From: an uncultured Bacteroidales bacterium
GTDB taxonomy: Bacteria > Bacteroidota > Bacteroidia > Bacteroidales > Bacteroidaceae
Length of the DNA stretch: 64,000 nucleotides
Assembly (NCBI GenBank): GCA_902775375.1
Contig: CACYLU010000001.1
Span: 315,447 to 379,446, forward strand
Direction: 5' to 3'
Shown: positions 35,661 to 45,585 of the stretch, piece after piece
Numbering within the stretch: position 1 is the stretch's first letter
How the letters are laid out: each line of letters starts with the position of its first letter
Program-made: the position numbers and the translations under genes
Notes under the pieces: model-generated
Database searches by the model: none
The model's input: only the letters and a program-made list of their open reading frames with translations
What the model was told of the DNA's origin: nothing

Positions 35661-37104
35661 GATTGCTCCTTTCTTCTTTGCTAAAGAGGTAACTCATGCT
35701 TTCTTTCAAGATGACAGAGCCTGCAGCCCAAAGTATCACCACATAAGATACGCTGACCAGCACTATTTTCAGAAACAGACTCACGTAGATGTTTCTGACA
35801 TCTTCTAGCAGATAATGACACCCGATGGTCAATACTGCTGCTAACAGCATATAAGGTGAGATATCATGTAGCATGTCAACAAGTCGCAATCCCACTTCTA
35901 GGTGTACAAACCACCACCAAACTAATAGCCATCCTATATTGATGCCTACAAAGATACGCAACATCCAGTCAAAGCCAAAAGGATAGGCCCCTATTACGGC
36001 TGCCAATAGAGTGGTGCACAGAGCAATGGTGCACCACATATATACATTGGAATGCCCCCGCGTTATAATCAGGTTAGCAAACAGGTTGTTTAACGGAACA
36101 AAAGCGCCCCAGATGCATAACATACTTAGGATATGTGCGCTGGCCAACCATTTCTCGGTGATGGCTATAACAATCACCTCTTTTGATGCCAAGCTCAGGC
36201 CAAACATGGCAGGAAAACTGACGAATGCGGTAAACCGCAACAACTTGCGAAATACACGTAATAGTCTATCTCTATCTTCATCCACTTTGGCAAAAACGGG
36301 TTGTGCCACGCCATTCAGCATGTTGTTCACAAAGGTATGTCCCATCTGATTCCACTTGTTGGCTTGTGTGAAGTTACCTACCTCATGCACGTTGTAGAAC
36401 TTGCCAATCAAGTTGGCAAACAGGTTCTGATTGATGATGGTAAATACATTTGTCACGACCAGTTTGCTGCTGAAACCTATCATGGATTGTATAGGTCTAA
36501 GGTTAAAACTTAAGGAAGGATGCCAACGGGTATATGCATATGAAAGTAGGGTCATTATGCTCACATAAACGATGGTTTGAGTAGCAATGCCCCAGTAGGC
36601 AAAACCATTAGCTGCCATAGTCACGCCTACGATACCTGAAACAATTAGAGCTATAATGGTAATTAGATTGTTCTCTTTTACCATCAGGTTGCGGAACATC
36701 ATTGCGCGAGGAGCGATGTTGAGGCTAGAGATCACAAAACCCAAAAACAAATAGCGTGCCAATGACGTGAGCTGTGGCTCGCTATAGAAACGGGCTATTA
36801 GTGGTGCCGCCATGAACAAGGACAAATATATGATAACGCTGCATGCGGTGCAGAACCAAAACACAGCGTTATAGTCCTGCTGGCCCACCTCTTTCTTACG
36901 GTTAAGTGCAGAGATGAAGCCTCCTTCCTGCAAGGCACTAGCAATGCTCGAGAAGACTGCTAGTAGGCCAACCATACCATAGTCAGCTTGTGTGAGTAGA
37001 CGGGCTAAGAATATGCCAAAGGCGAGGTTCAGCAATTGCTGTATGCCGTTGCTCACCCCGCCCCATAGCAGTCCTTTAGCGGTCTTTTCCTTCAGACTTT
37101 CCAC
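35647..37104 (-). CDS. Wzx-like lipopolysaccharide/polysaccharide flippase
   Basis: This polytopic inner-membrane protein of the MOP superfamily flips lipid-linked oligosaccharides to the periplasm. The 485 residues hold about twelve to fourteen hydrophobic helices. The N-terminus (KGLLWGGVSNGIQQLLNLAFG, then FLARLLTQADYGMVGL) is typical of the polysaccharide biosynthesis family. It lies 47 bases after metG and overlaps the next glycosyltransferase by 14 bases, so a metG-flippase-GT-GT operon is likely. No polymerase or ligase gene is present, so the rest of the glycan pathway lies elsewhere. Confidence 0.88.
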   Translation of the reverse strand: MESLKEKTAKGLLWGGVSNGIQQLLNLAFGIFLARLLTQADYGMVGLLAVFSSIASALQEGGFISALNRKKEVGQQDYNAVFWFCTACSVIIYLSLFMAAPLIARFYSEPQLTSLARYLFLGFVISSLNIAPRAMMFRNLMVKENNLITIIALIVSGIVGVTMAANGFAYWGIATQTIVYVSIMTLLSYAYTRWHPSLSFNLRPIQSMIGFSSKLVVTNVFTIINQNLFANLIGKFYNVHEVGNFTQANKWNQMGHTFVNNMLNGVAQPVFAKVDEDRDRLLRVFRKLLRFTAFVSFPAMFGLSLASKEVIVIAITEKWLASAHILSMLCIWGAFVPLNNLFANLIITRGHSNVYMWCTIALCTTLLAAVIGAYPFGFDWMLRIFVGINIGWLLVWWWFVHLEVGLRLVDMLHDISPYMLLAAVLTIGCHYLLEDVRNIYVSLFLKIVLVSVSYVVILWAAGSVILKESMSYLFSKEERSNHEKE

Positions 37105-37151
37105 TATCTTATAGCATTAACCTTGCACTATAAACGATAAACAGGAAACTA

Positions 37152-39215
37152 TCAACTCACTTGGCATCCAGGTTTCACCTCTTTGGAGGTAGTTACTACA
37201 CTTAGGCTCTCGTCGCTATCAACGGCTGAGAGGATCATGCCTTGACTCTCAATACCCATCATCTTACGAGGAGCGAAATTGGCAACAAACAGAATGCGGC
37301 GGCCCACCAGTTCCTCTGGATGTTCATAAAAAGCTGCGATGCCTGAGCAGATGGTACGGTCGGTACCCGTTCCATCGTCAATGGTAAATTGCAGCAGTTT
37401 CTTTGATTTAGGCACTGGTTGACAAGCTTTCACTAAACCCACACGGATGTCGAGTCTCTCAAATGTCTCAAAGCTCACTGTATCCTTGAATGTAGCAGGC
37501 TTCCACTGGGCTTGCTCATTTGCTTTCTTGGTGTCGAGCAGTTTCTGAACTTGTGCTTCTATTACACTGTCATCAATCTTCTCAAACAATAATTCAGGTT
37601 CAGCCAACTGATGTCCGGCTTGCAACAGGTCTGTACGTCCCAGCTGTTCCCAGTCGAAGCTTTCCATGTTCAGCATCTGGCGCAACTTCGCGCTGCTGAA
37701 TGGTAAAAATGGCTCGAAAGCAATGGCCAGGTTGGCAGTCAGTTGCAGAGATATGTTCAAAATGGTTTCCACACGCTTAGGATCAGTCTTCCATACTTTC
37801 CAAGGTTCACAGTCAGTAATATACTTGTTACCAATGCGAGCTAGGTTCATGGCTTCCTTCTGGGCATCACGGAATTTAAAGCCATCAAGCAACTCTTCCA
37901 CCTTGGCCTTCACGTCGGCAAACTCCTGCAGGGTTTGCTTATCATAATCGGTCATTTCACCGCATGCTGGCACCACGCTGTTCCAGTATTTTTTCGTCAG
38001 TTGCAGGGCACGGTTCACGAAGTTACCATAAATAGCTACCAGTTCGTTATTGTTTCGATCCTGATAGTCTTTCCAGGTAAAGTTATTATCCTTAGTTTCT
38101 GGGGCGTTGGCTGTCAGTACATAGCGTAGCACATCCTGCTTGCCAGGGAAATCTACCAAGTATTCATTGAGCCATACTGCCCAGTTCTTAGATGTTGATA
38201 TCTTGTCATTCTCCAAATTTAAGAACTCATTGGCTGGCACGTTGTCGGGCATGATGTATTTGCCATGCGCTTTCATCATGGTTGGGAAAATGATGCAGTG
38301 GAACACGATGTTGTCCTTGCCGATAAAGTGTACCAACCGGGTGTCTTCATCTTGCCACCATTTTTCCCATGCTCCCCACTTCTCTGGCTCACGGTCACAC
38401 AATTCCTTCGTATTGCTGATGTAGCCGATAGGAGCGTCAAACCATACATAGAGTACCTTACCTTCCGCTCCCTCAACAGGCACAGGGATGCCCCAATCCA
38501 AATCGCGAGTCATGGCACGAGGCTCCAAATCCAAGTCTAACCATGATTTACATTGGCCGTATACATTAGGTCTCCACTCTTTGTGACCTTCCAATATCCA
38601 CTGTTTCAGCCATTCTTGGTATTGGTTAAGTGGCAAGTACCAGTTCTTTGTCTCACGCAGTACTGGCACCTCACCAGTCTCTTTCGAGCGTGGGTTAATT
38701 AGCTCGGTAGGCTCCAATGCGCGTCCGCATCCTTCTTCGCACTGGTTGCCATATGCTTGCTTATGGCAGTAGGGACATTCGCCCACCACGTCACGGTCGG
38801 TCAGGAACTTTTGGTTTTTCTCATCGTAGAACTGTTGACTGGTTTTTTCAACCAACTTCCCGTCATCATAAAGTTTGCGGAAGAAATCTGCGGCAAATTT
38901 ATGATGAATTTTCGATGTGGTACGGCTATAGATGTCGAACGAGATGCCAAACTCCTTGAACGAATCTTTGATAATCTTATGATAGCGATCCACTACATCT
39001 TGAGGTGTGATGCCTTCTTTGCGAGCACGTTGAGTCACAGGCACTCCATGTTCGTCAGATCCACCTATAAAGATGACCTCTTGTTTCTTTAGCCGCAGGT
39101 AGCGGGCATAGATGTCTGCCGGCACATATACTCCTGCCATGTGGCCTATGTGTACAGGTCCGTTGGCGTAGGGCAGTGCAGCTGTAATGGTTGTTCTCTT
39201 GAATTGTTTTTCCAT
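37152..39215 (-). CDS. metG: Methionyl-tRNA synthetase
   Basis: This class I synthetase charges initiator and elongator tRNA-Met. From the ATG at 39215 it is 687 residues. PVHIGH at 20-25 is the HIGH motif. The zinc knuckle is [13 protein letters not shown]...[17 protein letters not shown] is the KMSKS equivalent. The C-terminal 110 residues form the tRNA-binding (Trbp111-like) domain, with [20 protein letters not shown] and [18 protein letters not shown] start 44 codons upstream would place the consensus promoter within the gene and is rejected. The flippase gene follows after 47 bases. Confidence 0.95.
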   Translation of the reverse strand: MEKQFKRTTITAALPYANGPVHIGHMAGVYVPADIYARYLRLKKQEVIFIGGSDEHGVPVTQRARKEGITPQDVVDRYHKIIKDSFKEFGISFDIYSRTTSKIHHKFAADFFRKLYDDGKLVEKTSQQFYDEKNQKFLTDRDVVGECPYCHKQAYGNQCEEGCGRALEPTELINPRSKETGEVPVLRETKNWYLPLNQYQEWLKQWILEGHKEWRPNVYGQCKSWLDLDLEPRAMTRDLDWGIPVPVEGAEGKVLYVWFDAPIGYISNTKELCDREPEKWGAWEKWWQDEDTRLVHFIGKDNIVFHCIIFPTMMKAHGKYIMPDNVPANEFLNLENDKISTSKNWAVWLNEYLVDFPGKQDVLRYVLTANAPETKDNNFTWKDYQDRNNNELVAIYGNFVNRALQLTKKYWNSVVPACGEMTDYDKQTLQEFADVKAKVEELLDGFKFRDAQKEAMNLARIGNKYITDCEPWKVWKTDPKRVETILNISLQLTANLAIAFEPFLPFSSAKLRQMLNMESFDWEQLGRTDLLQAGHQLAEPELLFEKIDDSVIEAQVQKLLDTKKANEQAQWKPATFKDTVSFETFERLDIRVGLVKACQPVPKSKKLLQFTIDDGTGTDRTICSGIAAFYEHPEELVGRRILFVANFAPRKMMGIESQGMILSAVDSDESLSVVTTSKEVKPGCQVS

Positions 39216-39247
39216 ATATGGTTTTGTTTTATAGCTATTAATGTCTG

Positions 39248-39278
39248 CAAAGTTACGGAAAATCGAGCGCAGAACAAA
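39248..39278 (-). promoter_or_regulatory. metG promoter
   Basis: On the minus strand TTTG (39278-39275) and TAACTTTG (39255-39248) are 19 bases apart, a full consensus. Transcription would start near 39241, about 26 bases before the ATG. Confidence 0.82.
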
Positions 39279-39388
39279 ATAAGCTTGCTTATTTTTTATG
39301 CCGAGATGAAGTAACTTATCCAAAGATAGAGAAAAAACATACTCCATAAATGTTTATATTGAAAATACGTAACGGTGAATGAATAAGC

Positions 39389-39423
39389 AGAAAGGGACGC
39401 TGCATCACGCAGTGTCCCTTTCT
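39389..39423. terminator. Stem-loop downstream of the ECF sigma/anti-sigma unit
   Basis: Arms of 15 bases (39389-39403 and 39409-39423), one G-T pair, with a 5-base loop. No long T-run follows. It lies in the 325-base gap 39216-39540, between the metG start and the end of the anti-sigma-like gene. Confidence 0.65.
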
Positions 39424-39495
39424 GTTAGTTAGTGCTATTTGATTTTGAGAGAATGAAACTTCACAGCTTCTAAGATCACTAACAATATAATGTTT

Positions 39496-39535
39496 AAAGC
39501 AAATGAAAATGTTATTTTAATAAAGCAAATGAAAA
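39496..39535. repeat. Short direct repeat in the gap before the anti-sigma-like gene
   Basis: AAAGCAAATGAAAA occurs at 39496-39509 and again at 39522-39535. The rest of this gap (39424-39495) shows no gene or RNA that I can support. Confidence 0.5.
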
Positions 39536-39540
39536 AACTT

Positions 39541-40038
39541 CTATTTTCTGATTCTCTCTTGTTGCTCTATGGATTTCAACTGGCGTGACAAACTATCTTT
39601 TGTTTGCAAGTCAGTACTTTCGGCCTCATTACCCAACGCCACCGAAGGTGAGGTAATCTGTTGACCGATGGTGTCGTTTACTGCCATCCGACCATAGTCC
39701 TGCAACAGGGAGCGTTCAGCTAGGTTGCCCAATGCCAATAGCACAGCCACAGCGGCTGCTGCCTTTGCGATGGGTGCCAAACGGCTAAAGATGGATATGC
39801 TCTTGGCTTTCACAACGGGCATCTCGATTTGCTTCAGCAGTCGCTCATCGAAGTCGCTGTCAAGGTGCTCGTTCTGCAAGAACTCCTCATAGTCGAACAG
39901 GTCCTTATAGCGCATCAAGTGCTGGGGCACATCATTACTGTTGAAGAACTGGCGCAATTGCCTTTCTTCGTCGACAGTGGTCTCTGCCTCCCAATACCGA
40001 TGCAAAAGTTGTTCAATTCTTTGAGTGTTCATAAGCAT
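39541..40038 (-). CDS. Single-pass membrane protein, probable anti-sigma factor
   Basis: This is a probable regulator of the ECF sigma factor encoded just upstream. The 165-residue frame has a soluble acidic N-terminal part (about 1-80, with RYWEAETTVDEERQLRQFF, common in Bacteroidetes sigma-operon membrane proteins). One membrane helix lies at about 86-106, and a periplasmic tail ends QEQQERIRK-like (EQQERIRK). It overlaps the sigma gene by 26 bases, which implies coupled translation. Met3 (40032) is an equally good start. No zinc-binding anti-sigma motif is visible, so the assignment rests on topology and position. Confidence 0.65.
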   Translation of the reverse strand: MLMNTQRIEQLLHRYWEAETTVDEERQLRQFFNSNDVPQHLMRYKDLFDYEEFLQNEHLDSDFDERLLKQIEMPVVKAKSISIFSRLAPIAKAAAAVAVLLALGNLAERSLLQDYGRMAVNDTIGQQITSPSVALGNEAESTDLQTKDSLSRQLKSIEQQERIRK

Positions 40039-40531
40039 ACAATCTTAATAAACCTTGCTTCACTTTCTGCCTAGCCCTGAACAGGTTAATCTTCACTTGT
40101 TCTTCAGTGATGTCCAGTACTTGGGCAATTTCCTTATAGCTTTTCTCCTCGATGTCGCGCATCTGCATAATTTCCCGTTGCTTATCAGGCAACCTTTCCA
40201 TCAGCTTATGCACCCACATCAGGCGTTCATTTTGTTCCAGCTTTTCGTAAGGGGTGGTATCATCCAAAGTCCGGTCATGTGCCTCGGTCAGTTCCTCTGT
40301 TCTGGCATCCATTTTCTCGCGAATGTCAATGGCGAGGTTCTTGGTAAGTGTCAGGCAATAAGCTTCAACGGATTCCAGTGAGTTCCATTCCTCTCTCTTG
40401 TTCCAGACCTTAATGAACGTTTCCTGAACGATATCCTCTGCCTCTGCGCTGTCGAATGTAATGCGTAGCGCAACGCGGAAGAGTTTGTTCTTCAGCGGAA
40501 GAATATCGTCACGAAAGCTGATTTCTTTCAT
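40013..40531 (-). CDS. ECF-type RNA polymerase sigma factor
   Basis: This is a group 4 sigma-70 factor that redirects RNA polymerase to a small regulon. The 172 residues contain region 2 (LFRVALRITFDSAEAEDIVQ, then ETFIKVWNKREEW) and region 4 with the HTH (LPDKQREIMQMRDIEEKSYK, then EIAQVLDITEEQVKINLFRA). It is the size expected for the family. The gene starts 57 bases after argB on the same strand and overlaps the membrane protein gene by 26 bases. Its regulon cannot be guessed from the window. Confidence 0.93.
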   Translation of the reverse strand: MKEISFRDDILPLKNKLFRVALRITFDSAEAEDIVQETFIKVWNKREEWNSLESVEAYCLTLTKNLAIDIREKMDARTEELTEAHDRTLDDTTPYEKLEQNERLMWVHKLMERLPDKQREIMQMRDIEEKSYKEIAQVLDITEEQVKINLFRARQKVKQGLLRLYAYEHSKN

Positions 40532-40580
40532 CTCTTCATTAATATAGACGGATGAAACCGTGAAAAGTTACACGTTCTCT

Positions 40581-40588
40581 CAAAAATA
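40581..40588 (-). promoter_or_regulatory. -7-like element before the ECF sigma gene
   Basis: On the minus strand TATTTTTG fits TAnnTTTG, 50 bases before the sigma start and just after the argB stop. No TTTG lies at the right distance. The sigma gene could have its own promoter or be read from argB. Confidence 0.4.
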
Positions 40589-41359
40589 TTATCTGATTTT
40601 TGTTCCTTGATGCCCGTCAATGGCATTGGCAGCGGTGATAATGACCTCTTTTACACCCGCATCTATGGCTTGGAAGGCATTCTCTAACTTGGGTATCATC
40701 CCCCCTTGTATTACACCTTGCCCTACAAGTTCGGTAAATTGCTGGCGGTTGATGTCAGCTATCACACTATTGTCGTCTGCTTCATCGCGCAGCACGCCTT
40801 TCTTTTCAAAGCAATAGATAAGGGTAACGTCGAAATAGGGGGCAAGTCCTTTGGCTGTTTCGCCGGCAATGGTGTCAGCGTTGGTATTAAGAATATTGCC
40901 TTTGCCATCGTGAGTGAGGGGAGCCATCACTGGAATGATACCAGATTGAATCAAGGAGGCTAATCGTTCGCCATCCACTTTTTTAACATCGCCCACAAAA
41001 CCATAGTCGATGTCTTTTACTGGGCGCTTATTAGATAGGATGACGTTCATGTCGGCACCTGTTAGTCCTACTGCGTTAATGCCCCTGGCTTGTAGGTCTG
41101 CCACAATGTTCTTGTTGACCAAACCGCCATAGACCATAGTCACCACCCTTAGCATATCGGCATCAGTGATGCGACGGCCATTCACCATCTTGCTCTCTAT
41201 ACCCAGTTGTGTGGCAATCTTAGTGGCAGAGCGGCCTCCTCCATGCACCAGTACTTTGGGGCCTTCAATAACAGCAAAGTCGTTGAGCAGTTTTTGCAAA
41301 GTAGCTTCTTCTTCAACGATTTTGCCACCAACTTTAATAACTGTCAGCTTCGTTCTCAT
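40589..41359 (-). CDS. argB: Acetylglutamate kinase
   Basis: ArgB phosphorylates N-acetylglutamate, the second step of arginine synthesis. The 256 residues show the amino-acid kinase fold: KVGGKIVEEE at the N-terminus, VLVHGGGRSA near 37-46, VGLTGADMN near 96-104, LNTNADTIAGETAK near 156-169, then GMIPKLENAFQAI. It begins on the base after the speA stop codon. Pairing an arginine-making gene with an arginine-consuming one is notable. Confidence 0.92.
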   Translation of the reverse strand: MRTKLTVIKVGGKIVEEEATLQKLLNDFAVIEGPKVLVHGGGRSATKIATQLGIESKMVNGRRITDADMLRVVTMVYGGLVNKNIVADLQARGINAVGLTGADMNVILSNKRPVKDIDYGFVGDVKKVDGERLASLIQSGIIPVMAPLTHDGKGNILNTNADTIAGETAKGLAPYFDVTLIYCFEKKGVLRDEADDNSVIADINRQQFTELVGQGVIQGGMIPKLENAFQAIDAGVKEVIITAANAIDGHQGTKIR

Positions 41360-43252
41360 TTACTCCAAATATGTGTAGCCATAAAGTCCCGAGCGGTAGT
41401 TTGACAAGAATTCCTTGCCCTCATCTACCGTAATCTTGCCTTCCTTTACTGACTTGCTTACCCAGGTTTCCAATGTGCGTACCAGTTTCTTCGGATTGAA
41501 CTGCACATAGTCGAGCACTTCAGCAACTGTCTCACCGTCAATTACCTGATCGATGCTGTAACCTTTCTCGTCAACAGAGATATGCACGGCATTGGTATCG
41601 CCAAACAGATTGTGCATATCGCCCAAGATTTCTTGGTAGGCACCCACAAGGAACACTCCTATATAATAATGTTCCTTTTGTTTTAGGGAATGTACAGGCA
41701 GGTAGTTGGATACACTGCGTGTGGTGATGAAGCTGGCAATTTTACCATCAGAGTCGCAGGTGATATCCTGCAATGTAGCCTCTTTGTCGGGTTTCTCATC
41801 TAAGCGCTGCAGCGGCATGATGGGGAATATTTGGTCGATAGACCAAGAGTCGGGCAGTGACTGGAACAGTGAGAAGTTGCAGAAATATTTATCTGCCAAT
41901 AATTTGGGTAATCCACGCAACTCATCAGGCGTATGTTTTAGGTTCTGAGCTATATGGTTCACCTCACGCATCACACTCCAATACAGGCACTCTATCTGTG
42001 CACGGGTCTGCAAGTCAACCAGCCCATGACTGAATAGGTTCAGTGACTCATCACGAATTTGTTCGGCATCGTGGAATGCCTCCAGCATTGTGTTCTGGCT
42101 CAGTTTGTCCCAGATGGTATAGAGCTCACGTACCAACTCATGGTCTTCAGGTTTGATATCTATATCATCATCCCATTCTGGTAGGTGAGCCGTTTCCAGT
42201 ACATCGAAAATCAGAACGGAGTGATAAGCCGACAAGGCGCGACCACTTTCAGTGATGATGTTGGGATGAGGAATGCCGTTTTTGTCGCTGATATCTACCA
42301 GTGTGGAGATAGCATCGTTCACATACTCTTGGATAGAGTAGTTTACACTGCCTTCATTGCTGCCTGAACGTGTACCGTCGTAGTCTACGCCCAAACCACC
42401 ACCGATATCCACAAACTCAATGTTGAAACCCAAACGATGTAGTTGCACATAGAACTGCGATGACTCCACCAAAGCAGTTTGAATGTGGCGTATCTTTGTT
42501 ACCTGACTGCCAATGTGGAAATGAATCAGTTTGAGACAGCCTTCCATTTTTTTCTCCCTTAGGAAGTCAAGAGCCTCGAGCAATTCACTAGAGGTTAAGC
42601 CAAACTTGCTGGCATCTCCACCGCTTTGCTCCCATTTGCCACTGCCTGATGAAGCCAACTTAATGCGTATGCCTATATTAGGACGCATATCCAGTTTCTT
42701 AGCAATTTTGGCAATCAGTCGTAACTCGTTCATCTTCTCTACCACCAGAAAGATACGTTTGCCCATTTTCTGAGCCAGCAGTGCAAGTTCAATGTAACTC
42801 TCATCTTTATAACCGTTGCATATAATCAGTGAGTCAGAATCCATGTTGGTGGCAATCACGGCATGCAACTCTGGTTTAGAACCAGCTTCCAGTCCAAGAT
42901 TGTATTTCTTACCATGGCTTACTACCTCTTCTACCACAGGCCTCATCTGGTTTACCTTAATAGGATAAATGATAAAGTTCTGAGCTTTATAATTGTATTC
43001 CTCCGATGCCCTCTTGAAACAATGTGAAATCTTCTCAATGCGGTTGTCAAGGATGTCAGGGAAACGTACCAGCATTGGAGCTGTAACATCGCGTAAAGCC
43101 AGTTCATCCACCAGCTCTCTCAAATCGACTTCAACCCCGTCTTTCAACGGAGTAACTACCGCATGACCCTTGTCATTGATACCAAAGTACGAAGCTCCCC
43201 AGCCTTTAATGTTGTAGAGTTCTTCAGAATCCTCAATACGCCATTTTCTCAT
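41360..43252 (-). CDS. speA: Biosynthetic arginine decarboxylase
   Basis: This PLP enzyme converts arginine to agmatine, the first step of one route to polyamines. The 630 residues match SpeA in length. PIKVNQMRPVVEEV near 98-111 contains the PLP-binding lysine. The glycine-rich DIGGGLGVDYDGT near 277-289 holds the cofactor phosphate, and GVFLVGAYQEILGDMHNLFG is the C-terminal substrate and dimer region. argB follows directly with no gap. The gene is divergent from cutC. Confidence 0.93.
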   Translation of the reverse strand: MRKWRIEDSEELYNIKGWGASYFGINDKGHAVVTPLKDGVEVDLRELVDELALRDVTAPMLVRFPDILDNRIEKISHCFKRASEEYNYKAQNFIIYPIKVNQMRPVVEEVVSHGKKYNLGLEAGSKPELHAVIATNMDSDSLIICNGYKDESYIELALLAQKMGKRIFLVVEKMNELRLIAKIAKKLDMRPNIGIRIKLASSGSGKWEQSGGDASKFGLTSSELLEALDFLREKKMEGCLKLIHFHIGSQVTKIRHIQTALVESSQFYVQLHRLGFNIEFVDIGGGLGVDYDGTRSGSNEGSVNYSIQEYVNDAISTLVDISDKNGIPHPNIITESGRALSAYHSVLIFDVLETAHLPEWDDDIDIKPEDHELVRELYTIWDKLSQNTMLEAFHDAEQIRDESLNLFSHGLVDLQTRAQIECLYWSVMREVNHIAQNLKHTPDELRGLPKLLADKYFCNFSLFQSLPDSWSIDQIFPIMPLQRLDEKPDKEATLQDITCDSDGKIASFITTRSVSNYLPVHSLKQKEHYYIGVFLVGAYQEILGDMHNLFGDTNAVHISVDEKGYSIDQVIDGETVAEVLDYVQFNPKKLVRTLETWVSKSVKEGKITVDEGKEFLSNYRSGLYGYTYLE

Positions 43253-43326
43253 TTCTCTGTTATATTGCTAATTAGGTTATAAATCAGTTTGGATGGCAAA
43301 AGTAATAAAAATAAGAATAAAACTAT

Positions 43327-43334
43327 TATATTTG
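43327..43334 (+). promoter_or_regulatory. -7 element of cutC
   Basis: TATATTTG fits the -7 consensus and lies 17 bases before the ATG at 43352. No well-spaced TTTG is seen. It makes the earlier in-frame TTG (43289) an unlikely start. Confidence 0.5.
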
Positions 43335-43351
43335 CCAGAAAAACAACCGAT

Positions 43352-44104
43352 ATGAAGGGTTATAAGATTGAAATATGCGCTAATTCGTCTGAAAGTGCTA
43401 TTATTGCCCAACGTAGTGGCGCCGATAGGGTAGAACTTTGTGCAGGTATGCCTGAGGGAGGTACCACACCGTCTTTTGGTGAGATAGCGGCAGCCAGGAC
43501 CAAACTAAAAAGGACTAAACTGCATGTCATTATTCGTCCTCGCGGGGGTGATTTCTGCTATTCACCTGCCGAGATAAGGATCATGACTAATGATATTAAA
43601 ATGGCTAGCTCTTTAAATGTTGATGGTTTCGTGTTTGGCTGTCTAACTCCTGATGGGGACGTAGATAGTGCGGCCATGAAGAAACTGATGAAAGCAACAA
43701 AAGGCAAAAGCGTCACCTTTCATCGTGCTTTTGATATGTGTCGCGACCCTTTCCGTGCGTTGGAAGATATTATTGCTTTAGGCTGTGACCGCATCCTTAC
43801 CTCTGGGCAACAAGCCACGGCTGAAAAGGGGATACCGCTCATAATAAAACTAGTAGAACAGGCTGCCGGGCGTATTATTATCATGCCTGGGAGTGGTATA
43901 ACTCCACAAAATATTTGTAAGATAGCAGAAGAGACGGGTGCAGCCGAGTTCCATTTCTCAGGGCGTAGAGTGGTAGATAGCCCAATGCTATATCGTAACT
44001 CGGAAGTCTCAATGGGTGGGACAGTACATATTGATGAATACGCACGGTTGTTGACTGATCCAGAGGTTGTGAAGGCGGCAATAGTTGCCCTAAAGAGTTT
44101 CTGA
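43352..44104 (+). CDS. cutC: CutC-family TIM-barrel protein
   Basis: This belongs to the CutC family, named for copper homeostasis; that role is disputed and the reaction is unknown. From the ATG at 43352 it is 250 residues. Family signatures are KIEICANSSESAIIAQRSGA, DRVELCAGMPEGGTTPS near 29-45, IRPRGGDFCYS, FHRAFDMCRDP and ILTSGQQATAEKG. The sialate O-acetylesterase-like gene begins 29 bases downstream on the same strand, so the two are probably co-transcribed. That suggests a link to sugar metabolism. Confidence 0.9.
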   Translation: MKGYKIEICANSSESAIIAQRSGADRVELCAGMPEGGTTPSFGEIAAARTKLKRTKLHVIIRPRGGDFCYSPAEIRIMTNDIKMASSLNVDGFVFGCLTPDGDVDSAAMKKLMKATKGKSVTFHRAFDMCRDPFRALEDIIALGCDRILTSGQQATAEKGIPLIIKLVEQAAGRIIIMPGSGITPQNICKIAEETGAAEFHFSGRRVVDSPMLYRNSEVSMGGTVHIDEYARLLTDPEVVKAAIVALKSF

Positions 44105-44133
44105 TCTTTGAATTCATAATTTATACTATTGCT

Positions 44134-45585
44134 ATGAAAAAGTTAGTAGGAATGATGTTACTGGCTTTGATGATAGGAGCCAGCACAAAAGCTAAAGTGA
44201 GATTGCCACATTTGGTTGGTGATAATATGGTGTTACAACAGCAGACTGATGCCCGTTTGTGGGGATGGGCTGATGCCGGTAAGACAGTGCGGGTAACGGT
44301 CTCATGGAACAACGACACCTATACTGCGAAAGCGGATTCACAAGGCAAGTGGATGGTGACTGTCAAAACACCTGATGCATCATTCACTCCGCTGAGTATT
44401 ACCTTTGACGATGGTGACAAGACTACCATCAACAATGTACTCAGTGGTGAGGTGTGGGTATGTGCAGGGCAAAGCAATATGGAAATGCCCATCAGGGGGT
44501 TTAATGACTGTCCTGTGGATGATTATAACCAGGTGGTGGCAGATGCCATTAATTCATCTGGTATCCGTCATGCAAAGATACCAAGCATTATGCGCATGAC
44601 TCCTCAAGAGGATGCTGAGACTGAGTGGATTGATTGTAATCCAAATACTGTGCCTGAATTCAGTGCTACCGGTTATTTCTTCGCTCGCATGGTGAGGCGT
44701 ACTTTGAACATTCCCGTCGGACTGATTGAGGCCAACAAGGGTGGAACTCGTGTAGAAAGTTGGCTAAGCGAAGAGAACTTGCGCAAAGTTACAGATGAGT
44801 CGCTCGATTCTTTGGAGAATGTCAAAAAATATCCAATGGAATATATGCGTCCTTTGGTATGGGGTAATGCTACATTCCATCCTATCTTGAACTATACAGT
44901 GAAAGGTATCTTGTTCTACCAAGGTTGTTCAAATGTAGATGATCACCGCGCCGAATACGCTGAACGCTTGGCACTCTTGGTGAAGCAATGGCGTGAACAG
45001 TTTAACTTGGGTGAGATACCATTCTATTATGTGGAGATAGCCCCATATTTCCAAGGTGATGTGAACAATACAAACTCCGCTTTATTGCGTGAGCAGCAGT
45101 TCAAAGCATTGAGTATGATTCCTAACAGCAATATGGTGTGCACCAATGATGCTGTATATCCCAGTGAAACGCACAATATCCACCCAGCCCAGAAGCAGAA
45201 GGTGGGTGAACGATTGGCGTTTATTGCTTTGAATGAAACTTATGGCATGGATGCATTCCGTTGCAAGAGCCCGTCATTCAAAAGTATGGAGGTGAAAGAT
45301 AATCAAGTAAGATTGCTGTTCAATGATACCTACTTGGGTTTCACCCGTCAGTATGGTTTCGAAGGCTTCGAGATAGCTGGAGCTGACAAAGTGTTCCATA
45401 AGGCAAACGAATCACAATCCCAGTATTCTTGGTTTACTGGTGAACTAAGCATAACCATTTCTTCAGATGAGGTTCCTAACCCTGTGGCAGTGCGCTATTG
45501 CTTCCGCAACTTTCAATTGGGCAATGTGAAGAATATGGCAGGCTTACCACTCATTCCGTTCCGTACGGACGATTGGGATCAGTAA
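44134..45585 (+). CDS. Exported sialate O-acetylesterase-like SGNH hydrolase
   Basis: This secreted esterase is predicted to remove O-acetyl groups from sialic acid or other sugars. The 483 residues begin with a signal peptide (about 1-20). VWVCAGQSNMEMP holds the nucleophile Ser114 of the SGNH/GDS fold. LIEANKGGTRVESWL and LFYQGCSNVDDH are family segments, and ETHNIHPAQK supplies the catalytic His near 350. The 3' end overlaps the convergent glycosidase-like gene by 35 bases. It sits with a secreted glycosidase-like protein and a deacetylase, which suggests glycan degradation. The substrate could be a plant glycan rather than sialic acid. Confidence 0.88.
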   Translation: MKKLVGMMLLALMIGASTKAKVRLPHLVGDNMVLQQQTDARLWGWADAGKTVRVTVSWNNDTYTAKADSQGKWMVTVKTPDASFTPLSITFDDGDKTTINNVLSGEVWVCAGQSNMEMPIRGFNDCPVDDYNQVVADAINSSGIRHAKIPSIMRMTPQEDAETEWIDCNPNTVPEFSATGYFFARMVRRTLNIPVGLIEANKGGTRVESWLSEENLRKVTDESLDSLENVKKYPMEYMRPLVWGNATFHPILNYTVKGILFYQGCSNVDDHRAEYAERLALLVKQWREQFNLGEIPFYYVEIAPYFQGDVNNTNSALLREQQFKALSMIPNSNMVCTNDAVYPSETHNIHPAQKQKVGERLAFIALNETYGMDAFRCKSPSFKSMEVKDNQVRLLFNDTYLGFTRQYGFEGFEIAGADKVFHKANESQSQYSWFTGELSITISSDEVPNPVAVRYCFRNFQLGNVKNMAGLPLIPFRTDDWDQ

